Of a DNA stretch of 64,000 bases, positions 15,810 through 23,876 are shown in pieces. The position numbers and the translations under genes were made by a program. How positions within the stretch are numbered: the first letter of the stretch is position 1; every line of letters begins with the position of its first letter. The notes under the pieces are model-generated. The model was given only the letters and a program-made list of their open reading frames with translations, was not told the origin of the DNA and did no database searches. The stretch lies in the NCBI GenBank assembly GCA_034408895.1, contig JAWXCI010000019.1, positions 23,244 to 87,243 on the forward strand, in the 5' to 3' direction. The stretch comes from UBA4660 sp034408895. GTDB taxonomy: Bacteria > Bacteroidota > Bacteroidia > Flavobacteriales_D > Sanyastnellaceae.

Positions 15810-17066
15810 ATGATGAAGAATAGATTAATGATTTCAGCGCTTGCGATGGTAAGCGCTATGGGCTGCGGAACCGATGGAATTAAAAACACCATAAGCGGAA
15901 CTATAAAAGGTGGCGAAGGAAAAACCATTTACCTGGAACACCTTCTCAACAACCGGCCAGTGAAAACCGACAGTGCAAGCATTGGTGATGACGGAAAATT
16001 TTTGCTCACTCTGAACGAACCGCTGGAGTTGAATTACTATGTGGTGAGTATTGACAAGGAACATTTTGTTTTACTCATAACCGATAGTACCGAAACCCCA
16101 GAAGTGGAAGCCGATTTTGAAAACATGAGGTTCGGTGCCGCCATCAGCGGATCGGAAAACAGCGAGAAACTTGCATCACTCTATTCCGGCATGGAAGGCT
16201 TTGTGACCAGGATCGAAGACATCATGAAGAAAAGCAAGTCACCCGAAACCAGCGAAGCTGCCATGGAGCAGCTCAAGTCGGATTACACACAGGTTCAAAA
16301 GGAGAAAAGTGATTACTGTAAAACCTGGCTTGCCAATAATTCCACTTCGCCTGCGGCACTGGCCGCCTTGTTCGAACTGGATATACGCACGAACCTGGAT
16401 GAATTCAAAAAGGTGCATAATGAATTGCAAAACAGTTTTGGTCACTCTGCCTATTTCAAAGAAGTAGCAAAAAGAATTGATGAACAAGAGCGTTCCAATG
16501 CCCAGCCCAGGGAGCCGGTCCAGAATCCGGATATGCCACAGCAGCCCTCCGCCATGAACGACCAGGTTCAAAAACAAATGCAGCAACAACAAATGCAGCA
16601 GCAACAAAAGCAACAACAGCAACAGCAAGGAGGAGTGCAGATTGGTATGAAAGCTCCTGAAATTGCAGACAAATCGCCTGATGGAAAAATGTACAAACTC
16701 AGCGATCAGAAAGGAAAAGTGGTATTACTTGATTTCTGGGCTTCATGGTGTGGTCCATGCCGTAAGGAAAATCCATCAGTGGTGGCTGCCTACAACAAAT
16801 ACAAAAAAGAAGGTTTTGAAGTTTTTTCGGTTTCGTTGGACAATAATGTGGACAGGTGGAAGCAAGCCATTGCTCAGGACGGTTTAATCTGGCCTTACCA
16901 TGTTAGCGATCTCAAACAGTGGAGTAGTGTCCATTCAGCAGCTTACGGTGTTCGCAGTATTCCATCGCCCTTCCTCATTGGCAAGGACGGAAAGGTGATA
17001 GCCAATGCCAGCACACTGCGCGGACCCGGACTCGAAGCAGAATTGGAAAAGATTTTCGGACATTGA
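15810..17066 (+). CDS. TlpA-family thiol-disulfide lipoprotein with DUF4369-like N-domain and poly-Gln linker
   Basis: A 418-residue exported redox protein. A lipobox-like SAMGC near residue 19 follows a short signal. Residues about 24-120 form a DUF4369-type beta domain (ISGTIKGGEGKTIYLEHLL); 120-235 is helical. Residues about 248-272 are an almost pure Gln linker. The C-terminal 145 residues are a TlpA/ResA thioredoxin fold with the redox motif WASWCGPC (Cys314 and Cys317) and the cis-Pro segment GVRSIPSPFLIG. Such proteins reduce periplasmic disulfides, often in cytochrome maturation. A terminator follows at 17081. Confidence 0.9.
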   Translation: MMKNRLMISALAMVSAMGCGTDGIKNTISGTIKGGEGKTIYLEHLLNNRPVKTDSASIGDDGKFLLTLNEPLELNYYVVSIDKEHFVLLITDSTETPEVEADFENMRFGAAISGSENSEKLASLYSGMEGFVTRIEDIMKKSKSPETSEAAMEQLKSDYTQVQKEKSDYCKTWLANNSTSPAALAALFELDIRTNLDEFKKVHNELQNSFGHSAYFKEVAKRIDEQERSNAQPREPVQNPDMPQQPSAMNDQVQKQMQQQQMQQQQKQQQQQQGGVQIGMKAPEIADKSPDGKMYKLSDQKGKVVLLDFWASWCGPCRKENPSVVAAYNKYKKEGFEVFSVSLDNNVDRWKQAIAQDGLIWPYHVSDLKQWSSVHSAAYGVRSIPSPFLIGKDGKVIANASTLRGPGLEAELEKIFGH

Positions 17067-17080
17067 TTTTTTAGTCCATA

Positions 17081-17119
17081 AAAAAACGGTCACGCGATAA
17101 AGTGTGGCGGTTTTTTTTT
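17081..17119 (+). terminator. Rho-independent terminator after the TlpA-family gene
   Basis: CGGTCACGC pairs with GTGTGGCGG (wobble pairs and one mismatch) around a GATAAA loop, followed by nine Ts, 15 bases after the stop codon. Confidence 0.75.
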
Positions 17120-17251
17120 GCTCTTTCGCGATACCTTAACAAATGAGTGAGGCGAGTTGAAATTACTTGCGAGGCCACCAAGACCCCATGGCGAGTAGTT
17201 AAGCGAAGGCCAAACCATTTATTAAACGTAAATTGCTCAGAGAATTTTCAG

Positions 17252-17310
17252 TGGAAAAAAAGAAAGAGGGCAGCGTTTTAAACCCTAGACCACCAAGCTG
17301 CCCCCCTCTA
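17252..17310 (-). terminator. Strong hairpin and T-rich tail downstream of the anti-sigma gene
   Basis: On the minus strand GAGGGGGGCAGC and GCTGCCCTC form a 9-bp stem with a 23-base loop, followed by TTTCTTTTTTTCC. It lies 200 bases past the stop of the anti-sigma gene. The stretch 17311-17511 has no open frame I believe, so the transcript has either a long 3' UTR or a separate small RNA ending here. From 17120 to 17250 I see nothing. Confidence 0.5.
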
Positions 17311-17511
17311 TACACTTCATGGAAGTGCAATCATAAATTATTTTAGTTCGTTGGAAAGTGGTATGCATGTATCTACGAAGCAGATGCACCCCGTGGATTT
17401 GTCCCGTATTGAGTTCTAAAAAAATAATGTATTGATGAAGGAAGAAAAATCCTTCTGCGTATCTACGCTATTCGCTGGTCTTCGATTTCTAATCTCCAGA
17501 TTTCCCAGCCC

Positions 17512-18315
17512 TTAAACATTCCCCACCACGTACATCAATTCCATAGTTGGAGCCGCGCTTCCTCCCATCTTTTCAAGAGTAACTGCGAACGCTTGCGGTG
17601 CAGTGAAAGTTTTCATTTTCTGCATGGTATCGGTTACCTCAAACACACCTGCATCCACGGGTGCTCCATCCACTATGGCCCACAGTTGATATTGATGATT
17701 TTGCGCAGGCATTGGAAGTGAATTTACAGCCAGGTAAACTTGCGATGATTGTTTGTTCCAATACACCGTGGCTTTCGATTGTGGTGAAATGGCAAGTCCG
17801 CCCATCGTGATTTTTGCAGTAGCAGTGTCGCTCATAAAGGCAAGCATACCCTGTGCTTCACTCAAACTTGTTTTGGTGATTTCAACATCGCTGGCCAGGG
17901 TGGAACTTTCGGTTTGCAATGCGATGATGCGCTGGTTGGCATCGTTGTATTCATTATAAAGAAACACATTGGCCGCTCCGCTTCCAATCAGCAGAGCAAT
18001 GGAAGCAGCAGCAAGCCAATTAAACCGAGTCTCATTCACCACTTTTGATGTTGAAGATGAATGAAGGTCCACCACTCTTCCCTCGCGCCTGGTGTCAGTA
18101 ATTGCAGCCAAAACTTTGTCCTTTAAATGCACTGGGGGCTCCGTTGCACAGGCAAAGGCCAACTCTTCCAGGCTTTGTTCAATGGCTGAAAGCTCTGCAA
18201 CTAATTCCGGATATTGAGCAACGAGTTTCTCCACTTCTGCTCTTTCGGCAGGTGTGCAAAGTCCCATTGCGTAGGTCTCCAGTATTCCTGATTCTATGTA
18301 TTCTTTAACATTCAC
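17512..18315 (-). CDS. Anti-sigma factor, RskA-like
   Basis: A 267-residue single-pass membrane protein. The cytoplasmic N-domain (MNVKEYIESGILETYAMGLCTPAERAEVE) has the helical anti-sigma fold that binds an ECF sigma factor, without a zinc motif. A transmembrane helix lies at about residues 97-118 (WLAAASIALLIGSGAANVFLY), then a periplasmic coiled segment and the RskA C-terminal domain (KATVYWNKQSSQVYLAV, YQLWAIVDGAPVDAGVF). Its ATG overlaps the end of the sigma gene by four bases. It would hold the sigma factor at the membrane until an envelope signal triggers release or proteolysis. Confidence 0.92.
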   Translation of the reverse strand: MNVKEYIESGILETYAMGLCTPAERAEVEKLVAQYPELVAELSAIEQSLEELAFACATEPPVHLKDKVLAAITDTRREGRVVDLHSSSTSKVVNETRFNWLAAASIALLIGSGAANVFLYNEYNDANQRIIALQTESSTLASDVEITKTSLSEAQGMLAFMSDTATAKITMGGLAISPQSKATVYWNKQSSQVYLAVNSLPMPAQNHQYQLWAIVDGAPVDAGVFEVTDTMQKMKTFTAPQAFAVTLEKMGGSAAPTMELMYVVGNV

Positions 18316-18872
18316 CTTAATGGAATATCGAACGTTTCTCTCAATTTTATCAATGCACTTCGTGAACGTGTTTTTACTGTTCCCAGAGGTATATTCAATT
18401 CCTTGGACACTTCATCCTGGGAGTATCCGCGGAAATACATCATATCGATTATCACTTTTTGCTCGGGTTGGAGTTTGTTTACCTGATCGTTCATATCCAA
18501 CGTTTCCACAGCTGTGGTGGTGCTCACCTTTCGATTGACAATACCTACGCTATTATCCAGCTTTTGGATTTTTGATTGTGCTTTTGCATAGCTGGAGCGG
18601 GTGGAATCAATAGCGGTGTTGCGCGCAATGTTGAGCATCCAGGTAAATAGTCTCCCTTTGGATGAATCGTAGTTGGAACTTTTCTGCCAGATTTTTACGA
18701 ATGCATCCTGAAGCACGTCCTCTGCAATTTCCACATCGTTCACAATCCGCTTTACTATTCCAAAGAGGGCCCTTGAAAAATGATCGTACAGATGAGCAAA
18801 GCTCTCTGGTTTTCCTTCCATGAGAAGGGCCACTAGTTCTGATTCATTGCGAGCTATTTTCAGCGAAGGCAT
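18312..18872 (-). CDS. ECF-type RNA polymerase sigma factor
   Basis: A 186-residue ECF sigma factor. Region 2 runs from FAHLYDHFSRALFGIVKRIV to DAFVKIWQKSSNYDSSKGRLF with TWMLNIARNTAID (residues about 21-90). Region 4 contains VIDMMYFRGYSQDEVSKELN and IPLGTVKTRSRSALIKLRE, the helix-turn-helix that reads the minus-35 box. It is followed with a 4-base overlap by its cognate RskA-like anti-sigma factor, the normal regulatory pair. An inverted repeat 46-68 bases upstream of its start codon may be part of its own promoter or an operator. Confidence 0.94.
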   Translation of the reverse strand: MPSLKIARNESELVALLMEGKPESFAHLYDHFSRALFGIVKRIVNDVEIAEDVLQDAFVKIWQKSSNYDSSKGRLFTWMLNIARNTAIDSTRSSYAKAQSKIQKLDNSVGIVNRKVSTTTAVETLDMNDQVNKLQPEQKVIIDMMYFRGYSQDEVSKELNIPLGTVKTRSRSALIKLRETFDIPLR

Positions 18873-18917
18873 TTGCAGTGTCGAATTTCTTCCGGGGCGA
18901 ATTTATCTAAATGGAAA

Positions 18918-18940
18918 GAACTGAACGAAGATTTCAGTTC
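18918..18940. promoter_or_regulatory. Inverted repeat GAACTGAA-n7-TTCAGTTC upstream of the sigma gene
   Basis: Perfect 8-bp arms separated by seven bases, between the sigma gene and the small basic gene at 19041. It has the size and symmetry of a dimeric regulator site; no T-run follows, so it is not a terminator. Operator function is inferred from position only. Confidence 0.35.
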
Positions 18941-18985
18941 AATGCGAAATCAACAACGCAATCTTTAATACTGCATCAAATTCAC

Positions 18986-19017
18986 TTGACATTAGCCCGG
19001 CTCTTTTTCTACTATTG
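18986..19017 (+). promoter_or_regulatory. Candidate promoter for the small Lys-rich gene
   Basis: CTTG followed 21 bases later by TACTATTG (one mismatch from TAnnTTTG), ending 23 bases before the ATG at 19041. Confidence 0.35.
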
Positions 19018-19040
19018 TATTTCATTAATAATTCAAAGCT

Positions 19041-19142
19041 ATGTCAAAATCCAAAGACACCAAGAAGGAAACGAAAAAACAACCCGTCAAATCGAAGAAA
19101 GACAAGAAAGCTGAGAAGCAGGCCAAGAAACCAAAGTATTGA
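19041..19142 (+). CDS. Very small Lys-rich protein, 33 aa
   Basis: A short open frame, ATG at 19041 and TGA at 19140-19142, encoding MSKSKDTKKETKKQPVKSKK and ending in KQAKKPKY. About half the residues are lysine and it has no hydrophobic segment, so it is disordered and strongly basic. Support for it being real: a candidate promoter upstream, a Rho-independent terminator 22 bases downstream, and no other gene in the interval. It could bind nucleic acid or ribosomes, but no family is recognised. It is divergent from the ECF sigma gene. Confidence 0.55.
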   Translation: MSKSKDTKKETKKQPVKSKKDKKAEKQAKKPKY

Positions 19143-19164
19143 TGGATGTTTTTCTTGAGGAAAC

Positions 19165-19198
19165 AGGCCGTTGCGCAAATGCTCAATGGCCTTTTTTG
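19165..19198 (+). terminator. Rho-independent terminator after the small Lys-rich gene
   Basis: AGGCCGTTG pairs with CAATGGCCT (one G-T wobble) and is followed by TTTTTT. It lies between the 33-aa gene and the convergent reductase gene. Confidence 0.75.
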
Positions 19199-19221
19199 TG
19201 GAATGAAATTCAGAACGAGGC

Positions 19222-20310
19222 CTAATTCTGTTTATCGTAATTCACCAGCACACTGTCTGATGTGGGATGCGATTGACAGGTGAGAATAAATCCCGCCTCC
19301 ACTTCTCCGGGTTCAAGTGCGTAGTTAACATCCATTTCAACGGTGCCTTTGGAGAGGTGAGCACGGCAGGTGCAGCACATACCTCCCTTGCATGAAAAAG
19401 GAATGTCGAGACCATGAGCCTGGGCTGCATCAAGAATGGCTGCTCCCTGCACCGGCATATTAAACTTGGTTTCTACTCCATCGAGTACAATGGTGACATG
19501 GCATATTTTTTCAGATGTCTGCCGTTTTTCCTCAGCGGGTTTTGCTGCTATCAATGCAGCCTGTTCTGGTGTGGTGAAAAGCTCGAAATGGATATTCTCT
19601 TTTGCAATTCCCATTTCGGTTGCAAAATCTTTCACTGCATGAATCATAGGCTCGGGGCCGCACACAAAAACTTCATCAGTATGCTTGAAATCAATAAATG
19701 ATTGGGAAAACCCTTCCAGTTTTTCACGGTCAATTCTACCATGGAACAATTCAAGGTCGTTGGGTTCGGCACTCAATACATGAAACAAACGGAACCGCCC
19801 GAAGTAGCGGTCTTTAAGGTCTTCCAGTTCTTCGCGGAAGATGATGGAGTTGAACCAACGGTTGCCGAAGATGAGTGTGACCTCGCTCTGTTGTTCGGTT
19901 TTTAAAACGGATTTGGCTATGGAAATAATGGGCGTTATGCCGCTGCCTGCTGCAACCAGCAGATAGTTTTTTTTCGCTGTTGAATTCAGTTCAGTTGTGA
20001 AATGTCCAGTAGGTGTCATCACCTGAATTTCATCTCCCGCTTTCAAATGATGACTGACCCACGATGAAAAAATTCCGTCATCCACTTCTTTCACTGCTAC
20101 CCTAAGTGGGGTTTCTCCAATTCCGCTGCAAATGCTGTAAGACCTCCGCAAGTCTTCACCATTAATAAAAGCGCGCAGCGTGAGGTATTGGCCGTGCTTG
20201 AATTGGTAAACATCCTTATGCTCAGCAGGAATTTGAAAGGCAATGGAAACGCAATCTTTTGTTTCGCGCCTGACTTCCGCAACACGCAGGGCGTGGAATT
20301 TTGGTCTCAT
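19222..20310 (-). CDS. FAD/NAD(P)-dependent oxidoreductase with C-terminal 2Fe-2S ferredoxin domain
   Basis: A 362-residue electron-transfer protein of the PaaE/CntB/GbcB type. The FAD-binding barrel has LRRSYSICS (residues about 54-62); the NAD domain has LVAAGSGITPIISI and FVCGPEPMIHAVKDF. The C-terminal plant-type ferredoxin holds its cluster cysteines in CKGGMCCTCRAHL plus LTCQSHP. It passes electrons from NAD(P)H to an oxygenase. It follows the Rieske oxygenase gene by 59 bases on the same strand, so the two probably form one oxygenase/reductase system. The ferredoxin domain closely resembles the free ferredoxin at 34139-34417 (both have VKMDANYAL- or VEMDVNYAL-like segments). Confidence 0.92.
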   Translation of the reverse strand: MRPKFHALRVAEVRRETKDCVSIAFQIPAEHKDVYQFKHGQYLTLRAFINGEDLRRSYSICSGIGETPLRVAVKEVDDGIFSSWVSHHLKAGDEIQVMTPTGHFTTELNSTAKKNYLLVAAGSGITPIISIAKSVLKTEQQSEVTLIFGNRWFNSIIFREELEDLKDRYFGRFRLFHVLSAEPNDLELFHGRIDREKLEGFSQSFIDFKHTDEVFVCGPEPMIHAVKDFATEMGIAKENIHFELFTTPEQAALIAAKPAEEKRQTSEKICHVTIVLDGVETKFNMPVQGAAILDAAQAHGLDIPFSCKGGMCCTCRAHLSKGTVEMDVNYALEPGEVEAGFILTCQSHPTSDSVLVNYDKQN

Positions 20311-20320
20311 ACTCTTGTGG

Positions 20321-20328
20321 CAAATCTA
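20321..20328 (-). promoter_or_regulatory. Minus-7 box TAGATTTG before the reductase gene
   Basis: A perfect TAnnTTTG match on the minus strand, 10 bases upstream of the reductase ATG, implying a near-leaderless transcript for this gene in addition to read-through from the oxygenase gene. Confidence 0.5.
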
Positions 20329-20369
20329 GTCGTGGCCTTTTCAATCCATAGCCACAAATTCACTTTCGG

Positions 20370-21455
20370 TCAATAGTTCATGAACTCAGCAATGAGGCGA
20401 TGGAAATGATGCGTTCCCGTTTCGCGTTTTGGAGAGTATCGGCCACCAGTGTAGAAACGGGAGTGAATTCCCAATTGAACATTTTCAACTATGGCCTCGT
20501 CCTCTCGTTCCACTTTGTCAAGCATGTGAGCTGCATTTGAATTCCACTTCGATTCGTCCATCAGGTAAGTGACAAACGAAATTTTTGTGAGTTGTTTGTT
20601 GATGGGCTTCACCACATTCATTGACAAGCCCCAGGGATAGAAGTTGAACATCAGGTTGGGGAAAATCCAGTAGTAGTAGGCAGCCACTTCTTTTCCAAAG
20701 TCAGGTGAATCTGCAGGCAATTCAAAAACAAAATCGCCACCTTTCGAAGGTGCCAGTTGTAGCGAACCATATCGAAAAAGTTCAGTGGTGTAGGTGCCAT
20801 AGTCAATCACCGCGTTGAGGTCGGCATGGACGAATGGAATATGAAAACCTTCGAGGTAATTTTCGCAATACAAAGCCCAATGCGCTTTTACCAGGTAGTC
20901 ACGAGTCTGGATAGAAATTTTTTTGAAATTGTGGAGCGGAAGAAAACTTAACCTCTTTTGCATTTCGCCCAGCGCTTCATCCAGCATCATTTTCGGATGG
21001 GTTGATGCAAAAAGCCAGGGTCCCCATTGGCCCATCGGAATTTTTACCAGGTCATCCTTTTCAGAAGGGAAATTTTGTACTCCCTCAAACTCCGGCATGT
21101 GTTTGAATTTGCCATTCATCCCAAACCTTCGTCCGTGGTATCTACAGCGGATTTGGTTTTCTATACAGGAATTTTCCACCAAAATGTTTCCGCGATGAGT
21201 ACACACATTGGAAAGACAATGAAGTTCATCTTCCTTGCTTCGCGAAAGCAAAACCGGCTCATCCAAAAAACCGGGAAGTAAGGTGCGTGGTACAAGCTGT
21301 CCAGGTAATTTCACCTCATCCACATCACCGGCAAATTGCCATGAGTGGGAAAATATTTTTTCCTTTGATAGTTCAAAGGCTTCATCGGTAGAATAAAAAT
21401 CAGTGTGAAGTGTAGTTGCCTTTGTAATGTCTTCATCAACAAAAAAATTCTTCAT
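20370..21455 (-). CDS. Rieske-type aromatic-ring-hydroxylating/N-demethylating oxygenase, alpha subunit
   Basis: A 361-residue oxygenase component. The Rieske 2Fe-2S ligands are CTHRG and CRYHGRRF (residues about 86-113). The mononuclear iron site follows with ENYLEGFHIPFVHADLN and a late acidic ligand region. Overall it resembles the CntA/GbcA/choline-monooxygenase-like branch, which demethylates or cleaves quaternary amines, more than classical dioxygenases, and no beta subunit is present. The reductase follows directly downstream. Substrate is not determinable from sequence alone. A candidate promoter lies at 21493-21521. Confidence 0.9.
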   Translation of the reverse strand: MKNFFVDEDITKATTLHTDFYSTDEAFELSKEKIFSHSWQFAGDVDEVKLPGQLVPRTLLPGFLDEPVLLSRSKEDELHCLSNVCTHRGNILVENSCIENQIRCRYHGRRFGMNGKFKHMPEFEGVQNFPSEKDDLVKIPMGQWGPWLFASTHPKMMLDEALGEMQKRLSFLPLHNFKKISIQTRDYLVKAHWALYCENYLEGFHIPFVHADLNAVIDYGTYTTELFRYGSLQLAPSKGGDFVFELPADSPDFGKEVAAYYYWIFPNLMFNFYPWGLSMNVVKPINKQLTKISFVTYLMDESKWNSNAAHMLDKVEREDEAIVENVQLGIHSRFYTGGRYSPKRETGTHHFHRLIAEFMNY

Positions 21456-21492
21456 CGGAGGTGGGGTTTAAAATTGTTGGGGTTGATTTGCG

Positions 21493-21521
21493 CAAGATTA
21501 GTGGTTGGCGCTTGATACAAA
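21493..21521 (-). promoter_or_regulatory. Candidate promoter for the Rieske oxygenase operon
   Basis: TTTG (21518-21521) and TAATCTTG (21493-21500) on the minus strand, 17 bases apart, the second one mismatch from TAnnTTTG. It lies in the 80-base divergent gap with the thioesterase gene. Confidence 0.4.
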
Positions 21522-21535
21522 AAAAACAACATCCA

Positions 21536-21958
21536 ATGAACGCGGAAGAAAAAGCCATAGCAGTAGTTAACAAGATGTTCAATAACGACCCCATGTCGCA
21601 GTGGCTGGGCATCGAAAGAACGAAGGATGGCATAGGCATTTCCAATTTGCGATTGGTGGTGCGCAAGGAAATGCTCAATGGATTTTCCATCGCTCATGGT
21701 GGAATTACTTATTGCCTTGCTGACAGCGCACTTGCTTTCGCTTCCAATTCGCACGGCATTCAATCGGTGTCCATAGAAACATCCATCTCACACGTTGCAC
21801 CTGTGTTGGAAGGCGATGTTCTCACTACAGAAGTTGAAGAAAAAAATCTGACGAGCCGGATAGGACTTTATTACATCACCGTAAAAAACCAGCACGGAAA
21901 AGTGGTGGCATTTTTTAAGGGGACGGTTTACAGAACGGGGAAGGAGTGGGAAGTGTGA
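21536..21958 (+). CDS. PaaI-type hotdog-fold acyl-CoA thioesterase
   Basis: A 140-residue hotdog-fold enzyme. The diagnostic PaaI segment is LNGFSIAHGGITYCLADSAL followed by ASNSHG; the second half has VAPVLEGDVLTTEVEE and LYYITVKNQHGKVVAFFKG. PaaI hydrolyses (hydroxy)phenylacetyl-CoA to free CoA when the phenylacetate pathway stalls. The ATG at 21536 (MNAEEKAIAVVNKMF) fits the family length; the earlier ATG adds 25 unlikely residues. It is divergent from the Rieske oxygenase, but no paaABCD, paaK or paaG genes are in view, so a full phenylacetate pathway cannot be claimed here. Confidence 0.88.
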   Translation: MNAEEKAIAVVNKMFNNDPMSQWLGIERTKDGIGISNLRLVVRKEMLNGFSIAHGGITYCLADSALAFASNSHGIQSVSIETSISHVAPVLEGDVLTTEVEEKNLTSRIGLYYITVKNQHGKVVAFFKGTVYRTGKEWEV

Positions 21959-22261
21959 GTTTTTACCGTGATTCAATTTCAAAAAGATTCTACCATTGAT
22001 TTCGTTGACCATTGTTGATGAGAAAAACGGGAAATGAAAAACCCCGCCACCACACTTATTTGTAGCGACAGGGTCTCCATTGTCAATCAAACCAGTTGAG
22101 GTTGTTTGGAGTAAAGTATTCTGGGATCCAATTCTGTGCATCCGCAGCGAAGTAGGAGCGGGGCAGATTGCTTTATTATCCCTGAAACTCTTATTGCATA
22201 ATGCCCTTGTTAGCCGTTCGTTGATTTACTACATGGTCATAGTAAAAGTTTCTCCCCCTGC
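21959..22261. other. Intergenic, no gene seen
   Basis: About 300 bases between the 3' ends of two convergent genes. No open frame, terminator or palindrome that I trust. A 29-codon stretch on the minus strand (about 22077-22165) reads plausibly but has no start and may be chance. Confidence 0.4.
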
Positions 22262-23875
22262 TCAATTACGGCTATTGGTTATTTCAATTTCTCCGACTTT
22301 GACGTGTACACTATCGGAATGTTCGCTGCGTGTGATTTCAATACCATCATGTCTGAAAATTACTCCGGAGTGATGTTCGTCATGCCAGCCATCCTCTCCC
22401 ATGGTTTTCACCTTGCCGTCAAAATCCTCGTGATGGTTTATCCGGTTGATGTTCTTTCCGAGCTGGATGCTTTTTCCCTCGGGAATGAAAATCTGAATTT
22501 CCACATGATGGTCACGATAGGGTATGTTTTCCGGCAACTTGAAATATGGATCAAGCAGGATGGTGTCGCCTTGTAAGGTGTAGTTGTAAACAATTTTTTC
22601 GGCAGCGGCAATGGCTTTTGAGTTCGTTTGCCCGTGGGCTTGGAGCAGTACTTCCATTTTGAAATCGCTTCGGTCGGTTTCATAAAACTGGAGGCTGACA
22701 GGTTCGCCAAATACTACCATGTTGCCATCATCTTTTATCATGTCGAAAAATTCGCGGTCATGGTATTCGATACTGTTGTGGAAGAAGACATCATCATTTA
22801 CAGAAAGGTAAATGGTATCGCTGTTAAAGGTGTAAGTGGTTTTCAAGTCGGCATCGTTGCTGTATTCGCGAAGGGTGCTTACACCAGTCCAGATAAGCAT
22901 GGTGACACCGATAATGATGAGTACGGTGAGGCTCCATCCCAGTCCGGGAATTTTTTTGTTGACTCCAAACAACAATTTGATACCGGAGTAAATGAGGGCA
23001 ATGCAGATTGAAACTATTACGAGTATCCCTCCTGCGAGCAGCCAGCCAAAATCTCCGCTGTTGTTGAAGAAGTATTTGTCAATTGTGTTGAAATCAGCTT
23101 TACCCGCCCCAAAGAAATTGATGTCGGCAGCTATCCATGAACCGATGCCGGAAATAAGGATGCTGAGGCCGATGAAAAGGAAGATCAATCCTATTCCCCG
23201 CGAGATTACGTTGCCAACAGCCGAGGCCACCTCTCTGCCTTTCCTGCTAAAGTTGCGCGAACTCTTGTTGGCAGTTTTGCGAATGTTCTCACTTGCAACC
23301 TTTGCTTCTTCATTTACCTTTTTGCGGATGTTTTCCACTGTGACAGGCTCACCCATCATCTGGAGTTTTTCCGCAGTGGTTTCCGCTACAGGAATCACCG
23401 CCCAGAGGATGATGTAAACGAGGATTGGTGTTCCGATTCCTACAAGTATTAGCACAACAGTTATTGCACGAAGTATGATGGGATCCCACCCGAAGTAGTG
23501 TGAAAGACCAGCGCACACTCCGCCTATCATTTCATCATCCTTGTCACGGTAGACTCGCCTGTTGCGGTTTCGCATAGTGGATTCCGAAGCGGGTGCTTCC
23601 TGTTTTGTATCGCCCAAGTTGTAGTCTTCCGGTTGTCCCATAATGGCGATGACATCATCCACATCGGATCGCACGATCACGTTTTTTGTTTCGCTTTGGC
23701 GCAATAGGAAAAGTTCCGCAATTCGCGCTTCAATGTCATCCATTATTTCCTTTTCGCCCGGGTCGCCTGTGAAGTTGTCCTTGATGCGGTCGAGGTAATT
23801 TTTAATAATCTGGAAGGCGTCTTCTTCCACATGGAATACTGTTCCGCCCAGGTTTATCATGATAGTTTTGTTCAT
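22262..23875 (-). CDS. PspC-domain membrane protein with long C-terminal extension
   Basis: A 537-residue envelope-stress protein. The N-terminal segment (residues 1-85) with FHVEEDAFQIIKNYLDRI is a small domain common to Bacteroidota PspC proteins. The PspC domain covers residues about 105-165: VYRDKDDEMIGGVCAGLSHY then WDPIILRAITVVLIL and YIILWAVIPV. Further membrane helices lie near residues 230-330. The C-terminal 200 residues are extracytoplasmic and beta-rich, DUF2807-like in feel. It follows the PadR regulator gene by one base, the usual pairing in this phylum, and is therefore probably autoregulated by PadR. Confidence 0.9.
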   Translation of the reverse strand: MNKTIMINLGGTVFHVEEDAFQIIKNYLDRIKDNFTGDPGEKEIMDDIEARIAELFLLRQSETKNVIVRSDVDDVIAIMGQPEDYNLGDTKQEAPASESTMRNRNRRVYRDKDDEMIGGVCAGLSHYFGWDPIILRAITVVLILVGIGTPILVYIILWAVIPVAETTAEKLQMMGEPVTVENIRKKVNEEAKVASENIRKTANKSSRNFSRKGREVASAVGNVISRGIGLIFLFIGLSILISGIGSWIAADINFFGAGKADFNTIDKYFFNNSGDFGWLLAGGILVIVSICIALIYSGIKLLFGVNKKIPGLGWSLTVLIIIGVTMLIWTGVSTLREYSNDADLKTTYTFNSDTIYLSVNDDVFFHNSIEYHDREFFDMIKDDGNMVVFGEPVSLQFYETDRSDFKMEVLLQAHGQTNSKAIAAAEKIVYNYTLQGDTILLDPYFKLPENIPYRDHHVEIQIFIPEGKSIQLGKNINRINHHEDFDGKVKTMGEDGWHDEHHSGVIFRHDGIEITRSEHSDSVHVKVGEIEITNSRN

Positions 23876-23876
23876 C

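Noticed and set aside
17081..17119. Riboswitch or leader RNA
   Set aside because: Position just after a stop codon and a T-run make it an ordinary terminator.
22077..22165. A 29-codon minus-strand run that could be the tail of a lost gene
   Set aside because: No start, no family match and a stop just upstream; too short to support a pseudogene call.
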